Shown here one piece after another: positions 34,563 to 44,217 of a stretch of 64,000 bases of DNA. The stretch is from Pseudomonadota bacterium. Its GTDB lineage: Bacteria; Pseudomonadota; Gammaproteobacteria; Steroidobacterales; Steroidobacteraceae. The position numbers and the translations under genes were made by a program. The DNA is taken from positions 226,896-290,895 of the forward strand of contig JAFAEQ010000010.1 in the NCBI GenBank assembly GCA_023423935.1, written 5' to 3'. Position 1 is the stretch's first letter. Each line of letters begins with the position of its first letter. A model generated the notes under the pieces. It saw only the letters and a list, made by a program, of their open reading frames with translations. It did not search any database and had not been told where the DNA came from.

Positions 34563-35387
34563 TCAGTCCGCGATGTCGAGCCGGCGATGACTCAGCGCCG
34601 GAAAACGGGTACGCAGTTCCTGTTGGACAGTGTGGTCGATATTCGCCACTGCAACCCCCGGACCCGGCGTGCTCACGCGTGCGAGCACCTGGCCCCAGGG
34701 ATCTACGATCATCGAATCGCCATAGGTCTCGCGACCATTCTCATGGACGCCGCCCTGAGCGGGCGCGAGCAGATAGCACAGATTCTCGATCGCCCGCGCA
34801 CGCAACAGCACTTCCCAATGAGCCTTGCCGGTCGGTGCCGTGAAGGCCGAAGGCAGACTCAGCACTTCTGCGCCTTGTGCCTGCATGGCGCGAAACAACT
34901 CGGGAAAGCGCACGTCGTAGCACACCGCCATTCCGAGCCGACCGATCGGTGTGGACACGACTTGTGGCGCCTTGCCCGGAAATACAGTGGCCGATTCACG
35001 ATAGCGCTCGTTTCTTTCCGGAATATCGACATCGAACAGATGCATCTTGTCATAGCGCGCGACGCATCGGCCCTCGTCATCGAACACGAGCGATGCAGCT
35101 GCAACCTTGTTCGGATCGCTGACCTTGATCGGAATCGTGCCAGCGACGATCCATAGTCCGAACTCGCGGGCGGTCCGACTCAGGAATGATTGAATCGGTC
35201 CCTCGCCGAAAGCCTCTGCCACGGCGACCTTGTCGGCTTCCGCGCGACCCATGATCGCGAAATTCTCAGGCAACGCGGCGAGCACGGCACCTTGTGTCTT
35301 GGCTCGCTCGAGCAGGCCGCGCGCCGCTGCAAGATTCCTTGCGACGTCGGCTTCGGATGTCAGCTGAATGACGGCAGCTACGGGCAT
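34563..35387 (-). CDS. Carbon-nitrogen hydrolase (Nit/omega-amidase-like)
   Basis: 274 aa from ATG 35387, which begins the domain exactly; a longer open frame to 35759 is antisense-like and rejected. Nitrilase-superfamily triad: Glu in [10 protein letters not shown], Lys in [13 protein letters not shown], Cys in [15 protein letters not shown]. Closest to the Nit1/YbeM clade, which hydrolyses deaminated glutathione, but the substrate is not proven. It lies between yhdP and tldD, where such a gene is common in gammaproteobacteria. Confidence 0.92.
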   Translation of the reverse strand: MPVAAVIQLTSEADVARNLAAARGLLERAKTQGAVLAALPENFAIMGRAEADKVAVAEAFGEGPIQSFLSRTAREFGLWIVAGTIPIKVSDPNKVAAASLVFDDEGRCVARYDKMHLFDVDIPERNERYRESATVFPGKAPQVVSTPIGRLGMAVCYDVRFPELFRAMQAQGAEVLSLPSAFTAPTGKAHWEVLLRARAIENLCYLLAPAQGGVHENGRETYGDSMIVDPWGQVLARVSTPGPGVAVANIDHTVQQELRTRFPALSHRRLDIAD

Positions 35388-35427
35388 GGAGGCAACGCGA
35401 CGGGGAAAAAACGTCGCCCCAAAGGTA

Positions 35428-38400
35428 TCACGTGCCTTCTTTGGCGCTAGCCGCTGCTTCCTTGATCTGCGCGGCGTCCACGCGCTCGACGACCGGATTG
35501 TCCCAAGGGCCCGTGATCCGGTAATAGCCGCGCGTAATGCCTTTGAGCGGCTCTTTGAAGACCTGTGAGAACAATAACAATGCCGCGCCGACCGCAGGGC
35601 CACCCGCGAGTGCGCCTGCCACGGGAAGGGAGGCGCCGAGATTGCCCGTGACCACCGCCGTCTGGTCGTAATCGCGCGACTCCAGACCCGTGCGTCCCGC
35701 CATGCCGATCTCCGCCGCAGGCCCGCGCAGCAGCAAGTTGTTGGTCGTCGCATTGCCATCCCGCAGCACGAAATCGCCGTGGATCGAATCGAAGCTCAGA
35801 CCCTTGTCGGTGAGATCGCTGAAATCGAGTGCGAGACGACGCGGCAGTGCGGCAACGCTGAACAATCCCAGCATTCGGCCGGCGCCGGGCTGCAGGCTCA
35901 CGAGTTGTCCGTTCTCCGCAGCCACCGTAACCGTTCCGGCCGCACGCGTGAGCAGATCTCCGCTGAATCCGCCGTTCCAGGAGAGGTCCGCCCTCACCTC
36001 GCCCCGCTTGGCTTCGATGAAGGGCGTGTAGTTCAACGCTTTGAGCGTAGCAGCCACGTCGGTGCTCACGATGGAGAGATCCAGTTGCGAGTGCTGCTCT
36101 CCGTTCGGCGTGACGACCCATTCGCCATGTGCTTCGCCGCGCGCTGCATCCTGCACGACGGTCAGCGAATCGATGCGCAGACCCTGCGGTATCCGCGTCG
36201 TCTGCAACGACACGGTGCCGAAAGAGTGATCGCCGTATCTGAAGTCCTGCGCCTGTCCCTGCACATTGGGCCAGCTGCGCGGGTCCGCATCGTCGGCCTC
36301 TTTACCCGCCTGTTGCTGTTCCGATGGCTCGGGCTTCGGCGTGATGATCAGTCGATCGAGCTTGGCCACCAGCGGCTGCGCGCCAGCAAAATCGGCTGGA
36401 ATGCTGAGGGAACCCTCGGTATTCGGACCGGCAACATCGACCTGCCAGTTGCCTGCGCTGGTTCGCAACACACCACGCACATCGGGAAAGTCATAGCCGA
36501 ACAGTGTGAGCATGCCGACGCGCAGATTCGCGGTCTTCAAATAGTCCGACAGCGGCGCACGCGTCGCCCCTTCCGATCCGCCGCTTCCCTTCAACGCGAA
36601 CCAGTCATCGAGCGTCAGTCGATCGATGGTGCCATCGATCGCGAAGCCCGGATGCGAGGGCAATGCTGCTGCGATCGCATCGGGTCGCACGCCGCCGCGA
36701 TCGAGATGCCAACCGTCCTGATCGGAGCGCAGGCGGATGAGCGCACGCAGATCGCCGAGCGATGCACGCGTGAGCAGCGTGTCATCGCCGTCGAAATCGA
36801 GATCCACGCGCAGCGCCTTGCGCTCCGCCCGCGTCTTGCCGAGCGGATAGGGCATCGCAAGCGCGAGGCCTTCGAGATCCGACTCGATCGTGAACTTGCG
36901 AGGCCGCTTCTGATCGTTCGAGTTCTCCGGCACTTCGAACGGCATGGCAAAGTGCCAACTCGTAGCGCCGTCGATTTTCACACTCGCGGGCAGACTCAGA
37001 ACCGCCGCGATCTGTGGAGCGAGCGCATGTCCCTTGGCTTGCAGCTGCGCCGACGGTTTCGCGGCCGCGAGCCGATCGACGGCGATTTCGACGGGACCCC
37101 CGAGCCATTGCGCCTGAAAGCGCGCGGATTCGGGCAACCGATCGCGAACCGTGAGCTGGCCGGTCAGCTCCGTCATCGGCGCGGACACCTTCGATGAACG
37201 CAACGTGGCATTCGTAAGGCGCGTATTCACGAGAATCTGACGATTGGTGATGTGCTTGAGCGGCAGTCGCATCGTCACATCCGCATGAGTGGCTCCTTGT
37301 CCGCTCAAGCTCTGAAACAAATCGCCCAGCTCATCGCTGATCGGACTGTTCTGAAGCACGCCGAGCGCATCGCTCAGATCGCCGTCGGCTTTGGCCTGGA
37401 TCGAGAGATTCCCGGCACGAAAATCGGGAAAGTCCGCGCTCGCCTGCGCCATTCTCAAACCGGCCACCGTCCCCGTGCCATTGCGTACGCTCATGCCTTC
37501 ATTGTGGAACTCGACAGTCGCCGCCAGATCTTCGGCGGGTGCCCAGCCTTCCTGATACAGAAAATGCGTCTTCTCCACTTGCGCACGAACCAGGAACTCG
37601 CCGTCGCGTTTGCGAAAGGGAAACGAGCGCATCGGACCTTTGATGGTGAGATCCGCCGTCCTCACATGCCCGCTGGCAAATGCGGCATCCAGCCACGCAA
37701 GCGTCTTGGGAGTCAGCTTGTTCGCTGGGAGATATTTCGGCGTCGCGGCGGCGTTCAGATCGCTTGCAGTACCGCTGAGATCGAGCGTCGGCGAAACGTC
37801 CGGCGAGGTGGGCAGCGTCAGGCTCACGCTGACTTGCGCATTGCCATCTTCGGTGGACACATCGAGCCGATCGCTGCCGATGCGCCAGGCGTCGGCGAGT
37901 CTTTCCCATGCAAAGACAGCATCCAGCGCATGCGCCTCGAGCGGCCAGCGAAACATGCGCGGTAACTCGAACACCACATTGCGCGAGGCCACCCGGGCGG
38001 TGCCGCCCGCCTCGTTGCCCTCGATGTGCGCTGTGAAGCCGCTTACTCCTGGCACCCTGAGCACTGGATCGAAACCCAGATCGTTCACATCCGCCTTCAG
38101 CGAATAGCGCGGTGCATCGTCGGAGCTCGCACGTGCGAAGGTCAGTGACAGATTGTCGATCGTTCCGCGCGCCTTGAGCGCGCGCAGGTGCGCCGCTGCG
38201 TCACTCTCCGGCAGATACGCCAGCACAGGCCAGACGTTCTGGAGCACGACGTGATCGGCCTGCGCTTCCGCGCTCAACTGCCCGTTCTCTCCTCGCGACC
38301 ATTTCGCCTCGATCTTCTTCGCACGCCATGGCGAGGATTTACGCGACAGATCGACATTGGTCAGCGATGCAGTCCACTCGGCATCCGTGCGCTTCGCCGC

Positions 38401-39468
38401 AAGCTCGAAGGCCACACGATCGAAAGCGACCAGATCCGACGCGCCCGGACTGAACGTGGATGCCATCTCGCTATCGTCGATGGCTTCGAAGCTCGGGCCT
38501 TCGTGCGGAAGTGAAGGCTCGGCATGCGCGGCGACTGCATGGTTCGCTGGCGCATCGTCCGAATCATCCTCGGCGGGCACCAGCGGCGCAGCGGTCGGCA
38601 ATGGCCTCGACCATTCCGGCGAAGCTGCACTCACGTTCGTCAGATCGACCTTCGCAGTGACGGACACGGGCTGAGTACCGAAGAACGTACTGACGAGCTC
38701 GATCGACCCATGGCCCGTCTCGGGCGCGAGCCACTGATTGGGCAGCACATCGGCCCAACCGGCGAGGTCGAGTCCATGCCCTTCGACCTTGAACGTGGAG
38801 AACAATTGCCGGAAATCGCTGAGTGGGCCGGCGACTCGCGCCGAGAACTGCAGCGACTGTCCCAGCGAATGCGGCAGCGACGCCTCGCCTCGAAGCTGCA
38901 GCAGATCGGCTCCGCGCTCCAGCTCGAAACTGATTCCGGACAGCGACCAGGGACCGCGACCGGTGATCTCGTCACGAAACGAGACGATGGCATCGCGCAC
39001 CCGGAACGAACCGATCGGCAGCGATTCGATCGCGATCGGCTTCGCCTCGAGCTCCGGCAGCGCACTCTGCCCCACCAGTTGAATGCGCCCCTCGCGCGTA
39101 CGGATCAGACCGATTTCAGGCGAACGCAACGTGAAGCGACCGGCAGTCAGCCGCATGGATCTGATCGAATTCCACAGATCGAAGCCGACGCTACCGCGTC
39201 GTGCCGTGGCGAGCACGCGCGTGCGATCCGGCGTGCGCACCACCGCATCGTCGAAGACCAGCTCGGGACCGTACAAACGCATCCGCGCACTGATGTCCTT
39301 GAACTCGATCGCAAGCCCCGTCTTCTGATCCAGCCAGCTCTCCAGCTGCGTGCGATACGCGGGCACCCGCGTGACTGCGATCTGAAAAGCACCCGCCAGC
39401 AAACCCATGAGCACAGCGATCACGCCCAGCGTGATGAAGGTGTACTTGAGAGGGTTGAGGCGAGACAT
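35428..39468 (-). CDS. yhdP: YhdP family AsmA-like envelope protein
   Basis: 1346 aa from ATG 39468 (MSRLNPLKYTF); a start 33 nt upstream is possible but adds no homology. A single N-terminal membrane anchor (FITLGVIAVLMGLLAGAFQIA) is followed by a very long periplasmic, beta-rich repeat region (DUF3971) and a C-terminal AsmA-like domain (RAAGTVTVAAENGQL, FSDLTDKGLSFDSIHGDFVLRDG, KGITRGYYRITGPWDNP). In E. coli YhdP, with TamB and YdbH, supports phospholipid transport from inner to outer membrane. Same length as E. coli YhdP. Downstream of rng, as is conserved. Confidence 0.95.
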   Translation of the reverse strand: MSRLNPLKYTFITLGVIAVLMGLLAGAFQIAVTRVPAYRTQLESWLDQKTGLAIEFKDISARMRLYGPELVFDDAVVRTPDRTRVLATARRGSVGFDLWNSIRSMRLTAGRFTLRSPEIGLIRTREGRIQLVGQSALPELEAKPIAIESLPIGSFRVRDAIVSFRDEITGRGPWSLSGISFELERGADLLQLRGEASLPHSLGQSLQFSARVAGPLSDFRQLFSTFKVEGHGLDLAGWADVLPNQWLAPETGHGSIELVSTFFGTQPVSVTAKVDLTNVSAASPEWSRPLPTAAPLVPAEDDSDDAPANHAVAAHAEPSLPHEGPSFEAIDDSEMASTFSPGASDLVAFDRVAFELAAKRTDAEWTASLTNVDLSRKSSPWRAKKIEAKWSRGENGQLSAEAQADHVVLQNVWPVLAYLPESDAAAHLRALKARGTIDNLSLTFARASSDDAPRYSLKADVNDLGFDPVLRVPGVSGFTAHIEGNEAGGTARVASRNVVFELPRMFRWPLEAHALDAVFAWERLADAWRIGSDRLDVSTEDGNAQVSVSLTLPTSPDVSPTLDLSGTASDLNAAATPKYLPANKLTPKTLAWLDAAFASGHVRTADLTIKGPMRSFPFRKRDGEFLVRAQVEKTHFLYQEGWAPAEDLAATVEFHNEGMSVRNGTGTVAGLRMAQASADFPDFRAGNLSIQAKADGDLSDALGVLQNSPISDELGDLFQSLSGQGATHADVTMRLPLKHITNRQILVNTRLTNATLRSSKVSAPMTELTGQLTVRDRLPESARFQAQWLGGPVEIAVDRLAAAKPSAQLQAKGHALAPQIAAVLSLPASVKIDGATSWHFAMPFEVPENSNDQKRPRKFTIESDLEGLALAMPYPLGKTRAERKALRVDLDFDGDDTLLTRASLGDLRALIRLRSDQDGWHLDRGGVRPDAIAAALPSHPGFAIDGTIDRLTLDDWFALKGSGGSEGATRAPLSDYLKTANLRVGMLTLFGYDFPDVRGVLRTSAGNWQVDVAGPNTEGSLSIPADFAGAQPLVAKLDRLIITPKPEPSEQQQAGKEADDADPRSWPNVQGQAQDFRYGDHSFGTVSLQTTRIPQGLRIDSLTVVQDAARGEAHGEWVVTPNGEQHSQLDLSIVSTDVAATLKALNYTPFIEAKRGEVRADLSWNGGFSGDLLTRAAGTVTVAAENGQLVSLQPGAGRMLGLFSVAALPRRLALDFSDLTDKGLSFDSIHGDFVLRDGNATTNNLLLRGPAAEIGMAGRTGLESRDYDQTAVVTGNLGASLPVAGALAGGPAVGAALLLFSQVFKEPLKGITRGYYRITGPWDNPVVERVDAAQIKEAAASAKEGT

Positions 39469-39602
39469 AGGAGGGCCGCTAGCCAACTGGACTGCTGGCA
39501 ACTGGCCAGAAAGGAATCGGAACGTGAACCATCATGAACACTTGCTCTGACTGTTTGCGCACTCTGGCTAACGACTAGCAGACTAGTTGCCTAGTAGCTT
39601 CC
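39469..39602. repeat. rng-yhdP spacer with CTGG/CTAG-type short repeats
   Basis: GCTAGCCAACTGGACTGCTG and CAACTGGCC near 39477-39506 face CTGGCTAACGACTAGCAG and CTAGTTGCCTAGTAGC at 39564-39597, giving loosely complementary ends of a 130-bp spacer. A weaker relative of the CTAGG-type spacer at 43.4 kb. No gene here. Confidence 0.45.
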
Positions 39603-41087
39603 TCACATCAACACCACGTCGTACTGATCCTGCTGATAGAGCGCTTCGGTCTGCAGGCGGATCGGTTTACCGGTGTGTACTTCGAGCTCGGCGAGTGCTG
39701 CGGACTCCTCGTCCAGCAGTCGCTCGATCACGTCCTGATGGGCGAGGACCATGAGCTCCTGAAACTGGAACTGACGCGACTGTCGCAGAATCTCGCGGAA
39801 TATTTCGTAACAAACCGTTTCCGTCGTCTTCACGAAACCGCGTCCTTCGCAAGTAGGACACGGGGCACACAACATGTGTTCCAGGCTTTCGCGCGTACGC
39901 TTGCGGGTCATCTCGACCAGACCCAGCGGCGACACCGAGGAAATATGGTTCTTCGCGTGATCGCCGACGAGCGCTTTCTCCAGCGCCTGCAGCACCTGGC
40001 GCCGATGCTCCTCCTCCTCCATGTCGATGAAGTCGATGATGATGATTCCGCCGAGATTGCGCAGTCGCAGTTGACGCGCGATTGCAACAGCCGCCTCGAG
40101 GTTCGTACGGAAAATGGTCTCCTCGAGCGTGCGATGGCCTACATAGGCACCGGTGTTCACGTCGATCGTCGTCATCGCCTCGGTCTGATCGAACATCAGA
40201 TAGCCGCCGGATTTGAGCGGCACCTTGCGATCGAGCGAGCGCTGGATCTCCTCTTCGATTCCGTACAGATCGAAGATCGGACGATCACCGTCATAGAGCT
40301 CGATGCGTTCATTCATATCCGGCATGAAGGTTCGTGAAAACTCCTTCATGCGCTGAAAGGTGTCCTCATGATCGATGCTCACCTTGTCGACGCCGCTCGA
40401 GACCACATCGCGCAAGACCCGCACCGCCAGCGGAAGATCTTCGTTCACCAGATTGCCTGGGCGGGTGCTCGCCGCCTTCTCGCATAGCACCTTCCAGAGC
40501 TTCTGCAGGAACATCATGTCGGCGCGTAGCGCATCGGGTGTTGCACCTTCTGCAGCAGTGCGAACGATATAGCCGCCTGGCGCATCGGGCTGCAGAAACA
40601 GACTCGCCGCATCGCGCAAGCGTTGACGCTCGGCCTCGTCCTCGATGCGTGCCGAAATCCCAATCCCTTTGCCCTTGGGCATGTACACGAGATAGCGCGA
40701 GGGAATCGTGATGAACGTGGTGAGCCGCGCACCCTTGGTCCCCAGGGGATCCTTGAGAACCTGCACCAGGATCTCGCCGCCTTCCGTGACGAGCGATTGA
40801 ATCTCCTGAGTGGTCGTCGCGGTCACTGGCTGATCGGGATGACCGTTCTCGCCCACCGCCGGATGCACGATGTCCGAGGCGTGCAGAAATGCCGTGCGCT
40901 CCAGACCGATGTCGATGAAGGCTGCCTGCATGCCGGGCAGCACGCGTGAGACGCGGCCCTTATAAATATTGCTGATGAGTCCGCGGCGATTGGCGCGCTC
41001 GAGGAAGATTTCCTGGAGCACCCCCTCTTCGACCAATGCAGCGCGAACCTCGCGAGGACTGACGTTGATCAGGATCTCCGCCGTCAT
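39603..41087 (-). CDS. rng: Ribonuclease G
   Basis: 494 aa, RNase E/G family without the long C-terminal scaffold of RNase E. Contains the S1 domain ([22 protein letters not shown]), the DNase I-like catalytic part with the Mg-binding aspartates ([23 protein letters not shown]), and the Zn-link [14 protein letters not shown] with its CPxC. Processes 16S rRNA 5' ends and some mRNAs. Its start overlaps the maf stop by 4 nt. Confidence 0.97.
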   Translation of the reverse strand: MTAEILINVSPREVRAALVEEGVLQEIFLERANRRGLISNIYKGRVSRVLPGMQAAFIDIGLERTAFLHASDIVHPAVGENGHPDQPVTATTTQEIQSLVTEGGEILVQVLKDPLGTKGARLTTFITIPSRYLVYMPKGKGIGISARIEDEAERQRLRDAASLFLQPDAPGGYIVRTAAEGATPDALRADMMFLQKLWKVLCEKAASTRPGNLVNEDLPLAVRVLRDVVSSGVDKVSIDHEDTFQRMKEFSRTFMPDMNERIELYDGDRPIFDLYGIEEEIQRSLDRKVPLKSGGYLMFDQTEAMTTIDVNTGAYVGHRTLEETIFRTNLEAAVAIARQLRLRNLGGIIIIDFIDMEEEEHRRQVLQALEKALVGDHAKNHISSVSPLGLVEMTRKRTRESLEHMLCAPCPTCEGRGFVKTTETVCYEIFREILRQSRQFQFQELMVLAHQDVIERLLDEESAALAELEVHTGKPIRLQTEALYQQDQYDVVLM

Positions 41088-41704
41088 GCGGGCACCCTGG
41101 ATGCGCCGACGGTGGACTCGAGCGTAATACCGACCATTCGCAGCAGCTCTCCGGTTTCGTACAACGGCAGACCCACGATCCCCGAATAACTGCCCGCGAT
41201 GCGCTCGATGAAGAGTGCCGCCTGACCCTGAATTCCGTATGCCCCAGCCTTGTCGGTGGGTTCCCCGCTCGCCCAGTACGCGAGAATCTCCGGATCGCTC
41301 AGAGGCTTCATCGTGACATTGCTCACACTCAGCCGGTTCTCGCAGCCCTTCTCATGATGCAGAGCAACGGCCGTGTAGACCTGATGAGTGCGACCGGAAA
41401 GCTGCCTGAGCATTCGCGCCGCGTCTTCGCGATCGCGCGGCTTGCCCAGCACCTCGCCATCGACAGCTACGGTGGTGTCAGACCCCAGCACAGGCAGACG
41501 CTGATCGGGCGAGAGTTGCGACCACAAAGCCTGCGCCTTGGCGCGAGCAAGACGCGTGACGTAATCAGCGGGTGATTCACCGGGCTGCGAGGACTCGTCG
41601 AGGTCCACCGGCCGAATCCGATGCGCGATACCGATCTGGTTCAGGAGGGAGCTCCGCCGCGGAGAGGCAGAGGCCAACCATATCAATGGCTTGGAATACG
41701 TCAT
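41084..41704 (-). CDS. maf: Maf-like nucleoside triphosphate pyrophosphatase (dTTP/UTP type)
   Basis: 206 aa. Starts [20 protein letters not shown], the canonical Maf SxSPRR motif; then [38 protein letters not shown], and [20 protein letters not shown], whose form is that of the YhdE/dTTP-UTP subgroup. Hydrolyses non-canonical NTPs. First gene of maf-rng-yhdP-nit-tldD; mreBCD, which often precedes it, is not in this position. Confidence 0.95.
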   Translation of the reverse strand: MTYSKPLIWLASASPRRSSLLNQIGIAHRIRPVDLDESSQPGESPADYVTRLARAKAQALWSQLSPDQRLPVLGSDTTVAVDGEVLGKPRDREDAARMLRQLSGRTHQVYTAVALHHEKGCENRLSVSNVTMKPLSDPEILAYWASGEPTDKAGAYGIQGQAALFIERIAGSYSGIVGLPLYETGELLRMVGITLESTVGASRVPA

Positions 41705-41771
41705 GCGAGCAAGGATACAGGTCCCCGGCAGCGTGAAGGAATTCTCGGCGTCCGGAAGTTAATCAGCGATG

Positions 41772-41787
41772 AATCCCCGGGGGGATT
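41772..41787. terminator. Hairpin at the end of the macrodomain gene
   Basis: AATCCCC-GG-GGGGATT, 7 bp with a 2-nt centre, reaching the stop codon of the macrodomain gene and preceding maf. No T-tract. Confidence 0.4.
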
Positions 41788-42332
41788 TACCGACCAAAGC
41801 GCTGATGGCGAGTGAATAGCTCCGCATCGTCGGCGCTGTAGAACACCAGCCGGACCTCCTCGATCGCTGTCAGCGCCTGCAATGTCCGCTCGATCGCCTG
41901 CGAGGCGACGGCGGCTGCGCGGTCCTTGGGGAACGCGTAAACACCGGTGGAAATGGCCGGAAAAGCGATACGGCGCACTTGATGAGCCTCGGCCAGCTCC
42001 AGCGACCGCCGATAGCACGAACCGAGCAGTTCCTCGGCCTGCGCTTCCTCGCCCCAGATGGGCCCGACGGTGTGGATGACGAATCGCGCCGGTAATTGTC
42101 CAGCGGTCGTGATCACCGCCTCGCCGGTCGGCAGTCCCGCCGGATACCGCGTACGCCGGAGCTCGCGACAGGCTTCCAGAATCGCCGGGCCGCCCCTGCG
42201 ATGGATGGCACCGTCCACCCCGCCTCCACCCATCAGGCTGGAATTCGCAGCGTTCACGATGGCATCGACGCTCTGACGCGTGATGTCGCCCGTCGTGACG
42301 AGCACTTTTCCCTCGAGATAATCATGTGACAT
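41787..42332 (-). CDS. Macrodomain protein (O-acetyl-ADP-ribose deacetylase type)
   Basis: 181 aa, a single macrodomain: VLVTTGDITRQSVDAIVNAA, NSSLMGGGGVDGAIHRRGG (the MacroD-type catalytic loop), GEAVITTAGQLPARFVIHTVGP, and IAFPAISTGVYAFPKD. Removes ADP-ribose or acetyl from ADP-ribosylated substrates, as YmdB and MacroD do. Divergent from a Ser/Thr kinase gene with 230 bp between them; upstream of maf but separated by 82 bp and a hairpin. Confidence 0.94.
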   Translation of the reverse strand: MSHDYLEGKVLVTTGDITRQSVDAIVNAANSSLMGGGGVDGAIHRRGGPAILEACRELRRTRYPAGLPTGEAVITTAGQLPARFVIHTVGPIWGEEAQAEELLGSCYRRSLELAEAHQVRRIAFPAISTGVYAFPKDRAAAVASQAIERTLQALTAIEEVRLVFYSADDAELFTRHQRFGR

Positions 42333-42562
42333 GAGTCCGCCCCCTGTACGCCTTCGGCGACGTTCGAGCTTTGCATAATCGTGACGCAGTGCGCTTGCGT
42401 CTGTGAGGGACGCTGCGTACGTTGCGAAACGTCAGGGGAGCTGGAGGCCGGTCTTCGCACAGACGATCGCGTCCGCTGGCAGCGACTGCCTGCGCTCGAG
42501 CTGCCTCGATCGCGGACGTCACAAGATCGAATGAGATCGTTTGCGACGAATTGCGAGCGAAG

Positions 42563-43414
42563 ATGCGAGACTCAGAAAAGCGATCGGCCGCAGGACGCAA
42601 CTTATCGTTGCCGGCCTTCCCTCCCATTCCCGGCTATCGCTTCGTTCAGACCATCGCACGTTCGACCAAGTCCGAAGTCCACGTCGCTTTCTCCACCGAG
42701 CTCGGTCACAACGTCGCCGTCAAAATCCTGCGTACCGGACCGCATTCATCCGCTGAGGCAGGCGAAGAAGAACGTTTCGAGCGCGAGCGCGAACTGCTCA
42801 CGCGCATCAAGCATCCCGCTATCGTGGACGTGTACGACTGGGGACACGGCGAGGACTATCGCTACATCGTCACCGAATATTTTCCGAGCGGCAGTCTCGA
42901 GCTGCGCATTCGCAATCTCATGACGGTGAAGGACAGCGTCGATATTTTCCTGCAGATCGCAGGCGCACTCGTCGCGATCCATAGCGCAGGCTTGTGTCAT
43001 CGAGATCTGAAACCAGCGAACGTGATGATGCGTCCCGACGGTCGCATCGTGCTGATCGACTTCGGCCTCGCGAAAGCCGTGCACTCCGATTCGCAACTCA
43101 CCAGCGCCGGCGAAGTCCGCGGTTCGCCCTACTACATCAGCCCGGAACAGGCCGAAGGTGCGCCTGTCGATCAACGCAGTGATCTATACAGCCTCGGCGT
43201 GATCTTCTACGAAATGCTCACCGGCCAGCGTCCCTTTCGCGGCAGCTCGGTGGTCGCAATCCTTCAGTCGCATCGCAACGATCCGATTCCGACGCTCCCC
43301 GCGGAGCTCAGCCGCTTCCAGCGACTCGTCGAAGGGCTGCTCGCCAAAAATCCCGCCGAACGCTTCCCGACCATCTCGAGTGCGGTGGCGGAGCTGGCGA
43401 GGTTGAAGGTGTGA
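42563..43414 (+). CDS. Hanks-type serine/threonine protein kinase with degenerate P-loop
   Basis: 283 aa from ATG 42563; an open frame to 42422 adds no homology. A kinase domain with essentially nothing else: VAVKIL with Lys54, RHPxI-like RIKHPAIVDVYDW, catalytic HRDLKPANVM (Asp148), DFGLAK (Asp166), SPYYISPEQAEG activation segment and a final AERFPTISSAVAELARL. The Gly-rich loop is replaced by IARSTKSEVHVA, lacking the GxGxxG glycines. No transmembrane or PASTA domain, so it is soluble. No phosphatase adjoins. Active by the catalytic residues, but ATP-loop dynamics may differ. Confidence 0.9.
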   Translation: MRDSEKRSAAGRNLSLPAFPPIPGYRFVQTIARSTKSEVHVAFSTELGHNVAVKILRTGPHSSAEAGEEERFERERELLTRIKHPAIVDVYDWGHGEDYRYIVTEYFPSGSLELRIRNLMTVKDSVDIFLQIAGALVAIHSAGLCHRDLKPANVMMRPDGRIVLIDFGLAKAVHSDSQLTSAGEVRGSPYYISPEQAEGAPVDQRSDLYSLGVIFYEMLTGQRPFRGSSVVAILQSHRNDPIPTLPAELSRFQRLVEGLLAKNPAERFPTISSAVAELARLKV

Positions 43415-43575
43415 AAGAGAGGTACTAGGCGCTAGGTCCTAGGTGCTAGCGAAAGACAAACCACCGAGCGCTTCCATTCACACTCGGCTGCACCAACACA
43501 AGCCCCGACACTGTTCAATTCGAAACTCCTACTGCCTAGCGCCTAGTGCCTAGTGCCTAGCGCCTCGTCTCGCTC
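43415..43575. repeat. Convergent spacer with opposing CTAGG/CCTAG repeat arms
   Basis: The left arm ACTAGGCGCTAGGTCCTAGG-TGCTAGCG (43424-43451) begins 9 bp after the kinase stop. The right arm of GCCTAGC/GCCTAGT units (43532-43567) ends 8 bp before the rlmH stop. The arms, of about 8-bp degenerate units, are complementary over most of their length and enclose about 80 bp of unrelated sequence. Confidence 0.75.
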
Positions 43576-44046
43576 CTACGCCCGATGGTACGGATGCCCT
43601 TTCACGATCGTGACTGCGCGATAGAGCGCTTCGGCGACGACGACGCGTGCGAGGGCGTGGGGAAGGGTCAGGGCTGAGAGCGACCAGCGAAGATTCGCCT
43701 TGGCATCGAGCTCGGGTGCGATGCCATCGGGGCCACCGATCAGAAATGCGATGTCGCGACCTTCCTGCGCGCGCGCTTGCAGGAACGATGCGAGCTGTTC
43801 GCTGCTCAAGGATTTACCGCCCACCTGCAGCGCGACGATGAAGGCTTTCGGAGGAATTGCCGCGAGCATCCGCTCGCCTTCTTTCGCCATCGCCTGCTGC
43901 GGGTTCGTGTTGCCACTGCGCTGGCCGAGCGCAATCTCCTTCAGCTCCAATCGATATTCCTGCGTCAGCCGCGAAGCGTAGTCATCGAAGCCTTCATTGA
44001 CCCACTGTGGCATGCGTGTGCCGACAGCGATGACGCGCAGGAGCAT
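43576..44046 (-). CDS. rlmH: 23S rRNA (pseudouridine1915-N3)-methyltransferase
   Basis: 156 aa, E. coli RlmH size. SPOUT-fold enzyme. Signatures: LLRVIAVGTRMPQWVNEGFD, the SAM-binding trefoil FLIGGPDGIAPELDAKA and LSALTLPHALARVVVAEALYR, and the C-terminal GHPYHR. Follows rsfS on the same strand, the conserved order nadD-rsfS-rlmH. Confidence 0.97.
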   Translation of the reverse strand: MLLRVIAVGTRMPQWVNEGFDDYASRLTQEYRLELKEIALGQRSGNTNPQQAMAKEGERMLAAIPPKAFIVALQVGGKSLSSEQLASFLQARAQEGRDIAFLIGGPDGIAPELDAKANLRWSLSALTLPHALARVVVAEALYRAVTIVKGHPYHRA

Positions 44047-44217
44047 GGGTTCCAGGGAGAGTGGTGATATCGGTGATGTCAGTGATACCGGTGATGAAGG
44101 TGATGGATACGGGGAAGGCTGGAGGCTGTATTAGCTGCCGGCATCACTTCCATCACTGCCATCACTGCCATCACTTCTATCACTGTCACTCTTTCATCAC
44201 TGCCATTCTTCCATTCA
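44047..44217. repeat. rsfS-rlmH spacer with opposing GTGATG/CATCAC arms
   Basis: The left arm of GGTGATA/GGTGATG/CAGTGAT units (44056-44106) starts with GGAGAGTG. The right arm of CATCACTT/CATCACTGC units (44141-44221) ends with CACTCTCC, overlapping the rsfS stop codon. The terminal 8-mers are exact complements. In the mRNA this would fold as one long imperfect hairpin between rsfS and rlmH and abuts the rlmH start, which has no visible Shine-Dalgarno. Confidence 0.75.

Noticed and set aside
35779..37197. A 472-aa plus-strand protein
   Set aside because: Antisense to yhdP and without recognisable domains.
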